Positions 1 to 6,488 of a stretch of DNA of 23,189 bases are shown piece by piece. The translations under genes and the position numbers were made by a program. The stretch is from positions 1 through 23,189 of the IMG/VR virus record IMGVR_UViG_3300046007_000316; one strand, written 5' to 3'. Position 1 is the first letter of the stretch; every line of letters begins with the position of its first letter. Source of the DNA: a virus. The notes beneath the pieces are model-generated. The model was not told the DNA's origin. It saw only the letters and a list, made by a program, of their open reading frames with translations, and ran no database searches.

Positions 1-2
1 TT

Positions 3-1226
3 CCTCCAGAAATGGAATTTTTGCGCGATAAAGCAAGTATTAATGGTGATAATATTGACCATTTATTGCGGAGGATTCATGCGCAACAATTTATTACTGG
101 GCGTGTTGGTTTATTGCTTGACATTGATACTAGTGGCTCTGGCAACCCATATATTGCTATATACGATGCAGAGCATATTACTAATTGGGATGAAGGCTCT
201 GATAATGTCGGGTTCAATGCTCTAAATCTTGTGGTACTAGATGAGTCCACATGGGTAAGACGTGACTTCTCATGGTTTGAAGAATTCAGATATCGTGTTC
301 TTTCATTGGGTGATTTAGTTCTTAATGAAGAAGACTTATCCACAAGTGAATACTCACAAGCTGTTGTGATTATGGGTGAGAATGGGGTCATGATTGACCG
401 TGCGCTATACACACCTAAGTATCGTGGTCAGACATTAAATGAAATTCCATTTGTATTTATCAATACAAAAGATATTGCCGCTAAACCTGATATCCCACCA
501 TTACTCGGATTAGCTAATCTATCGATTGCAATCTATCGTGCTGAAGCAGATTATCGTCATACACTCTATATGCAAGGTCAAGACACACTTGTGGTAGTAG
601 GTGGCTCTAATGACCAAGACCAAGCAACCCGTGTGGGTGCAGGTGCTAAAATTGATGTAGATATGGGCGGTGATGCCAAGTTTATTGGTGTGTCTTCCTC
701 TGGTCTTGCTGAGATGCGTCAAGCTCTACAGAACGACAAAGAAGCCGCTGTGACTAAAGCTGGTCAGTTAATGAACAGCAACAGCAAACAAGAGTCAGGT
801 GACGCACTTAAGATTCGTATGGCGGCTCAGACAGCAAGTTTGAATCAAGTAGCTGTGACTGCGGCATATGGATTAGAGCAATTGCTTAAAAAGTTAGCAC
901 GTTGGATGAATGTGGATGAAACCCAAGTTAAGGTTATTCCGAATTTGCAATTCGCTGATAAGAATATGACTGGTCAAGACTTTGCGCAACTTGTGGCTGC
1001 AAAACAAACTGGTTTACTTCCTATCTCGGACGCAGCGTTACATGAAATCTTAAAATCTCAAAATCTAACTAAAATGGATTATGAGCAAGAACGCAAACAA
1101 ATAGATAGTGAAGATTTAGCTCCACCAATCCAAGTTCAACCTGTTAAACAACCGACCACTACTGTGACAGTAAATGGTCAAGAAGACGATATGACTGACA
1201 ATGGTGTTAGTCCAACACAAGGCTAA
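3..1226 (+). CDS. Portal protein (DUF4055 family), 5' end cut by window edge
   Basis: Forms the dodecameric ring at the capsid vertex through which DNA is packaged and the tail attached. The visible 407 residues are in frame from base 3 with no stop, so the true start lies outside the window; the ATG at 12 is probably internal. Family signs are the stretch TGRVGLLLDID (about visible residues 32-42), the following PYIAIYDAEHITNW segment, and a helical region around LGLANLSIAIYRAEADYRH. These match DUF4055 portals, usually about 450-500 residues, so perhaps 50-90 residues are missing. The C-terminal tail is polar and low complexity, as is common in portals. The scaffold gene follows 30 bases later, the normal portal-scaffold-capsid order. 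No protease gene is visible between portal and scaffold. The assignment rests on motif recognition and gene order. Confidence 0.86.
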   Translation, partial: PPEMEFLRDKASINGDNIDHLLRRIHAQQFITGRVGLLLDIDTSGSGNPYIAIYDAEHITNWDEGSDNVGFNALNLVVLDESTWVRRDFSWFEEFRYRVLSLGDLVLNEEDLSTSEYSQAVVIMGENGVMIDRALYTPKYRGQTLNEIPFVFINTKDIAAKPDIPPLLGLANLSIAIYRAEADYRHTLYMQGQDTLVVVGGSNDQDQATRVGAGAKIDVDMGGDAKFIGVSSSGLAEMRQALQNDKEAAVTKAGQLMNSNSKQESGDALKIRMAAQTASLNQVAVTAAYGLEQLLKKLARWMNVDETQVKVIPNLQFADKNMTGQDFAQLVAAKQTGLLPISDAALHEILKSQNLTKMDYEQERKQIDSEDLAPPIQVQPVKQPTTTVTVNGQEDDMTDNGVSPTQG

Positions 1227-1256
1227 TGTTAGCCGAACCTTAGAGGATTTTTAAAG

Positions 1257-2030
1257 ATGGCTTTAAAATACGAATTAACGAGTTTAGACGAAATTGATGC
1301 ATCACTTCATGATTTATATACATCTGTTGATGATGGTTCAAAATATGTACTTGATGTTGAAGGTGTGAAACCTTTAACTGAATTCAATACTGTGTACTCT
1401 GCTCTGCAAAAAGAGCGTAATGATGCAAAGACAATCAAGCAGAAATTGTCTTTATTTGGTGAATTAGAACCCGAATCTGTGCAACAACAGTTAGCACGAA
1501 TTAAAGAATTAGAAGCCGCATCTGAAGGTAAAATTGATGATGCCAAATTAGAACAAATGGTTGCCGCTCGATTAAATGCGAAGCTACAACCTGTGATTAG
1601 TGAGAAAGAGCTATTGCTCTCTAAAACAAAAGAATATGAAGAACAATTAAATCGTTATCAAACGATTGAGCGTCAACGTAGAATGAATGATGAGTTCACG
1701 AGTAAAATCAGAGCCGCTAAAATTGATTCACGTTTTGAAGAAACTGTGATGCTTAAAGCGGAAAGATTGTTTGTGGAAACTGATGATGGTAAGTTCTTGA
1801 CCAAAGACGATTACCTTCCATTTGAAGCGTGGTTAGCACAGCAACAGCAAGTGACAGCATTCTGGTGGGGTGAATCTCAAGGTGGAGGTTCTAAAGGCTC
1901 TGGTGGTACTACACGAGTCGATAATCCATTTGCGTCAGGTAATATGACTGAGCAAGCAAAACTCATGTCTGAAAACCCAGCCTTAGCACAACAATTAGCT
2001 AAAGCAGCAGGTAGTAAATTAGTTTTTTAA
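1257..2030 (+). CDS. Capsid scaffolding protein
   Basis: Likely the internal scaffold that guides assembly of the capsid shell and is then lost. The 257-residue product starts with a short ordered part (about 1-55, containing VEGVKPLTEFNTVYSALQKE). It continues as a long charged helical coiled-coil region (about 50-170), then a Gly/Ser-rich linker (about 208-218) and a short C-terminal helical segment (about 225-257), the part that usually contacts the coat protein. An AGAGGA ribosome site at 1242-1247 lies nine bases before the ATG. Position between portal and major capsid protein supports the role. There is no sign of a serine protease domain, so this looks like a stand-alone scaffold. The last 12 bases overlap, tail to tail, a tiny minus-strand ORF. 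Confidence 0.82.
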   Translation: MALKYELTSLDEIDASLHDLYTSVDDGSKYVLDVEGVKPLTEFNTVYSALQKERNDAKTIKQKLSLFGELEPESVQQQLARIKELEAASEGKIDDAKLEQMVAARLNAKLQPVISEKELLLSKTKEYEEQLNRYQTIERQRRMNDEFTSKIRAAKIDSRFEETVMLKAERLFVETDDGKFLTKDDYLPFEAWLAQQQQVTAFWWGESQGGGSKGSGGTTRVDNPFASGNMTEQAKLMSENPALAQQLAKAAGSKLVF

Positions 2031-2156
2031 AATATGCTTGACAGGTCTTAGGATGTATGAAATAATCAGCCATAGTTTATTTTTTGTGGCAATAAAATTT
2101 AAATTTTTCATCTCGTAGGTTCTCCTCTTGGTTTCTAGCATGAACCTCTCCATCAT
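2019..2156 (-). CDS. Candidate 45-residue basic/hydrophobic peptide (speculative)
   Basis: A minus-strand ORF begins with two adjacent ATGs (2154-2156 and 2151-2153) and ends with TAA at 2019-2021. It has further in-frame ATGs at 2139-2141 (40 residues) and 2109-2111 (30 residues). The two inner starts have ribosome-site-like sequence upstream on the minus strand: GGAG six bases before 2141, and AGGAG ten bases before 2111. The N-terminal part is charged (KRR). The rest has a short hydrophobic stretch, LWLIISYIL, flanked by basic residues and ending PVKHILKN. Small peptides of this kind occur as type I toxins and as membrane-active phage peptides, but I recognise no family. The middle start and its ribosome site lie in a hairpin (2131-2165), and the upstream 17-codon leader ends one base before the first ATG, suggesting translational coupling. 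It may equally be a chance ORF. Confidence 0.3.
   Translation of the reverse strand: MMERFMLETKRRTYEMKNLNFIATKNKLWLIISYILRPVKHILKN
2038..2066 (+). promoter_or_regulatory. Sigma70-type promoter just after the scaffold gene
   Basis: TTGACA (2038-2043), 17-base spacer, AATAAT (2061-2066), predicting a start near 2073. The same two hexamers with the same spacing occur upstream of the second tail chaperone gene (14511-14539). The next plus-strand gene starts more than 340 bases away and a terminator intervenes, so the likely product is a short non-coding transcript. The promoter lies inside the 3' part of the minus-strand 45-codon ORF. Confidence 0.55.
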
Positions 2157-2165
2157 GCTAGGAAT
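2131..2165. promoter_or_regulatory. 13-bp hairpin covering minus-strand start codons
   Basis: The perfect nine-base arms CTAGCATGA (2135-2143) and TCATGCTAG (2153-2161) extend outward by four more pairs, including two G-T pairs. The loop is nine bases. On the minus strand the loop carries the GGAGAGG ribosome site. The arms carry the leader stop codon (5' arm) and the 2139-2141 start codon (3' arm). There is no U-run after it on either strand, so it is not a classical terminator. Confidence 0.6.
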
Positions 2166-2211
2166 CTCTTAAACGATTTAAGTTAGATTGTTTAATAGAT
2201 TCTTTGTTCAT
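2158..2211 (-). CDS. Candidate 17-codon leader peptide (speculative)
   Basis: On the minus strand an ATG at 2209-2211 follows a strong GAGAGGAG ribosome site (complement of about 2219-2226) by seven to eight bases. It opens 17 codons (MNKESIKQSNLNRLRDS) ending in TAG at 2158-2160. The stop lies inside the 5' arm of the hairpin that holds the ribosome site and start of the next ORF, with one base between this stop and the next ATG. A ribosome terminating here would melt that hairpin, as in leader-coupled systems such as mok-hok. The peptide is polar and has no recognisable domain, so if real it is probably translated for regulation. The evidence is only arrangement and ribosome-site quality. 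Confidence 0.28.
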   Translation of the reverse strand: MNKESIKQSNLNRLRDS

Positions 2212-2242
2212 TTTGTGTTTCTCCTCTCTGCTTACCTCCTCT

Positions 2243-2275
2243 GCCCTAGTGGATTATCTTCTAGGGTATTTTTTT
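2243..2275 (+). terminator. Rho-independent terminator upstream of capsid promoter
   Basis: CCCTAG (2244-2249) pairs with CTAGGG (2261-2266), extended by a G-T pair, with an 11-base loop. It is followed by TATTTTTTT. It would end any transcript coming from the scaffold side or from the 2038 promoter, and separates these from the capsid gene's own promoter 10 bases downstream. Confidence 0.72.
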
Positions 2276-2285
2276 ATCAAAACTC

Positions 2286-2314
2286 TTGACAATTAAGCAT
2301 TTTTAGTGTAACTT
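2286..2314 (+). promoter_or_regulatory. Promoter of the major capsid gene
   Basis: TTGACA (2286-2291), 17-base spacer, TAACTT (2309-2314). The spacing and the preceding GTG resemble the promoter at 10280-10308 (TTGACA, 17, TAATGT). A start near 2321 gives a leader of about 95 bases. The leader contains a direct repeat ACATGGGT (2329-2336 and 2363-2370). A dedicated promoter right after a terminator suits the high demand for coat protein. Confidence 0.6.
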
Positions 2315-2317
2315 ACC

Positions 2318-2346
2318 ATTATAAATCTACATGGGTAGGTTAACAG
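2318..2346 (-). promoter_or_regulatory. Possible minus-strand promoter for the tiny ORFs
   Basis: Read on the minus strand there is a perfect TATAAT (complement of 2318-2323). Seventeen bases upstream is a weak -35, CTGTTA (complement of 2341-2346), matching TTGACA at three of six positions. Transcription would start near 2311 and run through both minus-strand ORFs. It overlaps the plus-strand capsid promoter. The poor -35 keeps confidence low. Confidence 0.28.
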
Positions 2347-2417
2347 AATATAATAATTTCACACATGGGTGCAGAAATGAAATACACTAAAAACATTATT
2401 CAAAAGGATTATTTACA

Positions 2418-3431
2418 ATGGCAACAGCTACACAACTTTCGGCATTAGTCGTACCTCAGTTATTCACACAGTACACACAACTTGCAACTGAAGCAAAATC
2501 AAAATTGATTCAATCTGGTGCAATTGCGCGTTCTTCTTACTTAGACAATTTCTTAGTTGGCGGTGGTAACATTGTTACTATGCCTTTCCACAAAGATTTA
2601 ACTCGTGTTAATTCTAACGTATCTAGCGATGACGATTCAGTATTGTCAACAGCAAAAGCATTCTCAGCGGCATCTATTGTACAACACAGATTGAGCCGTA
2701 ACCAATCTTGGACTTCTATTGATTTGTCTGCTGATATCACAGGTTCTGACCCATTAGCAAACATCGTAAACCGTGTGTCTAACTACTGGGCATGGGATTT
2801 ACAATCACACGTTGTGGCTACTTTACAAGGTGTATTTGCTGATAACGCAGCTGCTCCTACTGGCACAGAACACGTTCAAAACGACATGACTGTTGATGTT
2901 AAAGGTGCATCTTTCACTGCTGGTGTGACTAACTTCACTGCTGATGCATTGATTGATACTTTAGCAACTATGGGTGATTCTTTCGGCAACTTAAGCACAT
3001 TACTTGTTCACTCAATCGTTTATGCTCGTATGCTTAAAAATGACTTGATTGACTTCATTCCTGATTCACAAGGTAAATTGACTATCCCAACATTCATGGG
3101 TCTTCAAGTCGTGTATGATGATATGGTTCCACGTTCTGCTGGTGTATTTGAAACATATGTACTTGGTCAAGGTGCAATTGAATTAGGTATGGGTACTCCT
3201 AAAACACCAACTGAAGTATTCCGTAACCCATCTGCGGGTAATGGTTCAGGTGTTGAAACATTGTACAGCCGTACAGAATGGGTTGTTGCTCCTACTGGTA
3301 CTTCTTATGTTGGTACTGCTACAGGTGGTGGTGCTTCTGTTTCTACATTACAAGCGGCTGGTTCATGGCAACGTGCTTACCCAGAACGTAAACAAATTCC
3401 TATCGCACGTTTAATTACACGCGAATATTAA
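2418..3431 (+). CDS. Major capsid protein
   Basis: Main shell protein of the head, 337 residues, expected to have the HK97 fold. The N-terminal part has the pattern common to unprocessed phage coat proteins: a helical start (about 1-40, TQLSALVVPQLFTQYTQLATE) followed by VGGGNIVTMPF (about 47-57), the region preceding the E-loop. Length is typical. An AGGA ribosome site lies nine bases before the ATG at 2418. Arginine is almost always CGT here, more strictly than in neighbouring genes, as expected for a very highly expressed protein. It has its own promoter (2286) and a hairpin after the stop, so it may form an abundant monocistronic transcript with read-through into the next genes. Position after scaffold supports the call. 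Confidence 0.88.
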   Translation: MATATQLSALVVPQLFTQYTQLATEAKSKLIQSGAIARSSYLDNFLVGGGNIVTMPFHKDLTRVNSNVSSDDDSVLSTAKAFSAASIVQHRLSRNQSWTSIDLSADITGSDPLANIVNRVSNYWAWDLQSHVVATLQGVFADNAAAPTGTEHVQNDMTVDVKGASFTAGVTNFTADALIDTLATMGDSFGNLSTLLVHSIVYARMLKNDLIDFIPDSQGKLTIPTFMGLQVVYDDMVPRSAGVFETYVLGQGAIELGMGTPKTPTEVFRNPSAGNGSGVETLYSRTEWVVAPTGTSYVGTATGGGASVSTLQAAGSWQRAYPERKQIPIARLITREY

Positions 3432-3443
3432 GATTGTTTAAAT

Positions 3444-3475
3444 CTAGGTGTGGGGAAACTCACACCTAGTTTCAC
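3444..3475 (+). terminator. Terminator-like hairpin after the capsid gene
   Basis: CTAGGTGTG (3444-3452) pairs perfectly with CACACCTAG (3461-3469), with an eight-base loop, followed by TTTCACATT. The U-run is short, so it is probably a partial terminator or a 3' stabiliser that lowers transcription of downstream genes relative to the coat gene. Confidence 0.58.
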
Positions 3476-3498
3476 ATTAAAGATATAGGAATAAGAAA

Positions 3499-4074
3499 AT
3501 GGCTGTTGATTTATTAAGCGTATTAAAGAGCTTAGACCCATTTGATGAAACAGTATGGACTGATGATGGTTTACCTGCACTTGATGCTGTGAAAGCATTA
3601 GCTGGAAACCCAGAGTTAACTCGTGAAGATATCAACAAAGTAGCATTAGGTTTACTTCGTGATAACGTAGCGGCATATACGACTCCACCAAAAGCGTCTA
3701 AAAAACAAAAAGAAGTTGTTGAAGAAATCGTACCTGAAGCACCTCTGGCGGTAGCCGTTATTCCAGCGGATGACCAAGACGCATTACAAGTTGAACTTCA
3801 AGCAGCACATGATGAACTTCAAGGTTTGCTTGCACAAAAACAAGCTATTGAAACACAGATTCTTGATTTAGATTCACGTCATAAAGCATTAGAGCGTCAA
3901 GTTATTCACAAAAGTGATTCAGAAGAAAACGCATTAGTTATTGCTGAGTATGTAGCATCAGCACAACGTGAACGTGATTTAAAGGCTGAAAAAATTAAGC
4001 AATTAGAAGAATCAGGTCTTTCTGTTAAAGAAATCCTTGATATTATTAAACCACCTAAACGGAAAAGAAAATGA
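3499..4074 (+). CDS. Coiled-coil head-region protein of unknown function
   Basis: I do not recognise a named family. The 191-residue product has a compact N-terminal helical part (about 1-55, with LDPFDETVWTDDGLPALDAV) and a Pro/Ala/Lys-rich linker (about 62-90). A strong heptad-like coiled coil follows (about 92-175, many Leu/Gln/Glu/Lys), with a very basic C-terminus, PPKRKRK. AGGA lies eight bases before the ATG. It follows the coat gene directly and overlaps the next gene by four bases (ATGA). A coiled coil with a basic tail fits a minor head protein or DNA-contacting internal protein, but this is inference only. Confidence 0.72.
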   Translation: MAVDLLSVLKSLDPFDETVWTDDGLPALDAVKALAGNPELTREDINKVALGLLRDNVAAYTTPPKASKKQKEVVEEIVPEAPLAVAVIPADDQDALQVELQAAHDELQGLLAQKQAIETQILDLDSRHKALERQVIHKSDSEENALVIAEYVASAQRERDLKAEKIKQLEESGLSVKEILDIIKPPKRKRK

Positions 4075-4394
4075 GTGAAGGATGTTATACCTTTTTCGGG
4101 ACGGTTGTTGATAACAATGGATTGCTAACACAAACTCGTTCTGATATTACTACTGTGGCTGGTAGAAGTAACACATTGTTTGCACCAGCTCTTTCAACAC
4201 TTGTGGTTCATATTTCTGGAACAGCGAGCATTACTTTAATCAGTAATCCATTCCGTGATACCGCAAAAGATATTACAATCTCAACAATTTCGGCATCAGG
4301 TCGTACCACTATCGCAAGTGCTGATTACGTTGCATTAAACGTAACTGCTGTTTCTGGCACTGTGACCGCAGTATTAGTTCCTAACGAGGATTAA
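4071..4394 (+). CDS. Small beta-rich structural protein, unknown function
   Basis: The 107-residue product, rich in Thr, Ser, Val and Ile with alternating hydrophobic pattern, is probably one beta-sandwich domain (for example SALSTLVVHISGTASITLI at about 40-58). There is no signal peptide or membrane helix. Its start overlaps the previous stop (ATGA), indicating coupled translation, and the next gene starts two bases after its stop. Position and composition suggest a head decoration or fibre-base protein. I recognise no named family. Confidence 0.68.
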   Translation: MSEGCYTFFGTVVDNNGLLTQTRSDITTVAGRSNTLFAPALSTLVVHISGTASITLISNPFRDTAKDITISTISASGRTTIASADYVALNVTAVSGTVTAVLVPNED

Positions 4395-4396
4395 AA

Positions 4397-4771
4397 ATGG
4401 CTAAGTATCTTCCAGACATGAGAGCAGGTGATGATTACAATATTCAATTACGGATATTGGATAACAACAGTAATGTGGTTAATATCACAGGGTATAAGTT
4501 CTGGTTGACACTAAAGTCATCTTTTGACGATTTAGATTCATCAGCAGTGCTTCAATTTAGCACTGTGGCTGGATATAACGAAAATGATACTCCTCTACAG
4601 GGTATTTGTTATTTGGCTGTTCCAGCCGCATTAACAAAGCCTATTGTGGCGGGAAGTTACTACTACGATATTCAGCAAGAAGTAGGGACAAATGTTACAA
4701 CTGTTCTTCCACCTGTGGCTGATTATAAAGATAAAATCATAGTTGTTCCTGAAGTAACGAGAGCTGTATGA
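4397..4771 (+). CDS. BppU-N-like fibre or attachment protein
   Basis: The 124-residue product has the pattern of the beta-sandwich found at the N-terminus of baseplate upper proteins (BppU/DUF2479-like). It starts with an aspartate-rich strand, then ITGYKFWLTLKSSFDD (about 31-46), AVLQFSTVAG, and GSYYYDIQQEVG (about 91-102), and ends with VVPEVTRAV. Such domains anchor fibres to the virion. GAGGA (4386-4390) lies six bases before the start. The stop overlaps the next start (ATGA), so the two proteins are probably made in matched amounts. Family assignment is by pattern only. Confidence 0.7.
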   Translation: MAKYLPDMRAGDDYNIQLRILDNNSNVVNITGYKFWLTLKSSFDDLDSSAVLQFSTVAGYNENDTPLQGICYLAVPAALTKPIVAGSYYYDIQQEVGTNVTTVLPPVADYKDKIIVVPEVTRAV

Positions 4772-5244
4772 CCGCGATTACTGTCACAACTGAAAATAGC
4801 ATTATCGAAGTTAGCCAAGTTGTTACTACTTTAACTAGTGCTTATCCAGCAGGTCTTCGTGGTGAAAAAGGTGAAGCAGGTGCAATATCTTTTGTTGTAC
4901 CATCCACATTGCCTATTGTTAATAGCTTGACAGCATTAGCAGTTGACCCAGTATCAGGTAAATTGATTGTAGCAAGTCAAGACAACATAGGTATCATTGG
5001 ACGAGTGCTTGGCATTACCAAAGGTGCATCATCAGCAGGTTCATATGTGACAATTATTGGTACTGGTGGTCAATTAGATGGTTTTACAGGATTAATAGTT
5101 GGTGCAAAATATTATCTTTCCTCAAATGGTCAGTTAACAACAACTGTACCCACTATAGGATTTATTCAACAAATGGGAGTCGCTATGTCCACAACGATGC
5201 TTGCTGTGAATTTAGGATTGCCAATCAGTACTCAATGGGAATAA
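4768..5244 (+). CDS. Fibre protein with collagen-like turn and decoration-type beta domain
   Basis: The 158-residue product has a short N-terminal beta region (1-28) and a collagen-like triplet stretch GLRGEKGEAG (about 29-38), typical of trimeric fibres. A beta domain (about 60-152) ends with GLIVGAKYYLSSNGQLT and IQQMGVAMSTTMLAVNL. The same C-terminal module recurs in diverged form in the next two genes. The start overlaps the preceding stop (ATGA). Likely part of a trimeric head fibre, capsid decoration or tail fibre assembly; which particle part it occupies cannot be told from sequence. Confidence 0.72.
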   Translation: MTAITVTTENSIIEVSQVVTTLTSAYPAGLRGEKGEAGAISFVVPSTLPIVNSLTALAVDPVSGKLIVASQDNIGIIGRVLGITKGASSAGSYVTIIGTGGQLDGFTGLIVGAKYYLSSNGQLTTTVPTIGFIQQMGVAMSTTMLAVNLGLPISTQWE

Positions 5245-5245
5245 C

Positions 5246-5755
5246 ATGACAACACCAAAATATTTAATAAATGATACAGGGACAATTAAGGAATATGTAG
5301 CCGCATCTGTTGGTGGCGCAATTGATTCTGATAAAATTCCAGCACTTGATGTAAATGGTAAATTAACACTTGCAATGATGCCATCGGGTTTATCTAGTAA
5401 AGATGTTCAAAGTATCGCAACATCTGAATCACTTGCTGCAGGTAATTTAGTTAATATCTGGAACAATGCAGGTGTATTTAATGTTCGTAATGCGGATGCA
5501 ACTAGTGTGGCTAAGAAAGCTCATGGCTATGTTTTAGCTGCGTTTACACATCCAGCTACAGCAGAAGTTTATTTTGAAGGCACAAATACTTCATTGACAG
5601 GTTTAACTGCTGGTGATGTATATCTTGCTACCACAGCGGGTCAATTAACAAATACACCTCCATCAGGTACACAGCAAATCATTCAGCGCGTTGGTGTTGC
5701 AACATCTGCGACATCTGTGAATGCTGAATTCTCAGACCCTATTGTATTAGCGTGA
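5246..5755 (+). CDS. Fibre/decoration protein, second copy of the beta module
   Basis: The 169-residue product has an N-terminal segment DSDKIPALDVNGKLTLAMMP (about 28-47), a motif often seen at the base of phage fibre proteins. A beta module follows (about 62-168) with GYVLAAF, YFEGTNTSLTGLTAGDVYL and QRVGVATSAT. This module is related to that in both neighbours, so the gene probably arose by tandem duplication. It starts one base after the previous stop, with only a weak GGGA ribosome site, so translation probably continues from upstream. Predicted trimeric fibre or head decoration component. Confidence 0.7.
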   Translation: MTTPKYLINDTGTIKEYVAASVGGAIDSDKIPALDVNGKLTLAMMPSGLSSKDVQSIATSESLAAGNLVNIWNNAGVFNVRNADATSVAKKAHGYVLAAFTHPATAEVYFEGTNTSLTGLTAGDVYLATTAGQLTNTPPSGTQQIIQRVGVATSATSVNAEFSDPIVLA

Positions 5756-5759
5756 TATC

Positions 5760-6488
5760 ATGACAGCTCGTTATCCGCTAGTACGAGTTGGTGCTGATAT
5801 AAGTGAGCTTCCTGCGGGAGATACGCTTCTTGGTGTGGTATCTAGTGGTTCAGCAGAACAAATTCGCCAAGCCGTTAAAAACTCAACAGGTGCAATTTTA
5901 TTAAAAGGACAAGCAGTCTATATTAGTGGTGCATCTGGTGCAAATGTATTGGTTGCGTTATCCAGAGCCAATGCTGAGAGTACGTCTAGCAAAACATTAG
6001 GTTTAATAGAATCAAATATTGCTGTTGGGGCAAGTGGTTATGTTATTACTGAAGGCACATTGACTGGTTTAGACACTTCAATGGCACTCAATGAAGGCGA
6101 CCCTATATGGCTTAGTCCTACGACTGCTGGTGGTCTTTTATACGGATTAAATAACAAACCAGCCGCACCATATGATATGGTGTATTTGGGTGTTGTGACT
6201 AGAAAAAATGCAAATAACGGTTCTATATTTGTTAAAGTACAGAATGGATTTGAATTAAACGAATTACATAATGTCGCAATAAATGTTCCTACACACGGTG
6301 ATGTGTTACAATATGATTCCGTTACATCATTGTGGAAAAATGATACCATTGCAGGTGGTGCTGGAACAACTGTATTAGCCTTTGCTAATTTTGATATAAC
6401 CGATGGCGAACTTATTGTGGAACATTTATCAACTTTTAATCCATCAATTGTGGATGGTGAATTTATTGTGGAGTACACACCGTTATGA
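5760..6488 (+). CDS. Tail/head fibre protein, third copy of the beta module
   Basis: The 242-residue product has a conserved module (about 38-170) with GQAVYISGASG, SSKTLGLI, GTLTGLDTS, GDPIWLSP and KVQNGFEL, a pattern frequent in fibre proteins of phages from aquatic metagenomes. A linker with THGDVLQYDSVTSLWKND, a classic fibre-shaft segment, follows. The C-terminus contains two short repeats, ITDGELIVEH and IVDGEFIVEY. No ribosome site is visible at the ATG, four bases after the previous stop, suggesting re-initiation. The end overlaps the next gene by four bases (ATGA). Role: fibre, possibly receptor-binding. Confidence 0.74.
   Translation: MTARYPLVRVGADISELPAGDTLLGVVSSGSAEQIRQAVKNSTGAILLKGQAVYISGASGANVLVALSRANAESTSSKTLGLIESNIAVGASGYVITEGTLTGLDTSMALNEGDPIWLSPTTAGGLLYGLNNKPAAPYDMVYLGVVTRKNANNGSIFVKVQNGFELNELHNVAINVPTHGDVLQYDSVTSLWKNDTIAGGAGTTVLAFANFDITDGELIVEHLSTFNPSIVDGEFIVEYTPL

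Larger units (their letters stand above)
2073..2275 (+). ncRNA. Candidate small RNA of about 200 nt, antisense to minus-strand ORFs
   Basis: A transcript from the 2038-2066 promoter to the terminator at 2243-2275 would be about 200 nt. It has no plus-strand gene of note. It contains a long hairpin (2131-2165) and several pyrimidine-rich CUCC/CCUCC blocks (about 2121-2129, 2145-2150, 2219-2227, 2235-2242) that are complementary to Shine-Dalgarno sequences. It would be fully complementary to both minus-strand micro-ORFs and their ribosome sites. It could therefore be a cis antisense regulator, or an RNA that occludes ribosome sites elsewhere. Both readings are inference from sequence pattern. 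Confidence 0.35.

Noticed and set aside
2140-2172. 10-codon plus-strand ORF in the large hairpin
   Set aside because: It is a by-product of the inverted repeat, with no ribosome site.
2331-2390. Short upstream ORFs in the capsid leader (ATG at 2331, 2365 and 2377)
   Set aside because: None has a ribosome site. The two outer starts come from the direct repeat ACATGGGT. The one at 2365 would run into the capsid gene in another frame.
6038-6478. 146-codon minus-strand frame opposite the 242-residue fibre gene
   Set aside because: The plus strand encodes a recognisable fibre module with coupled overlap to the next gene. The minus frame shows no motif or ribosome site.
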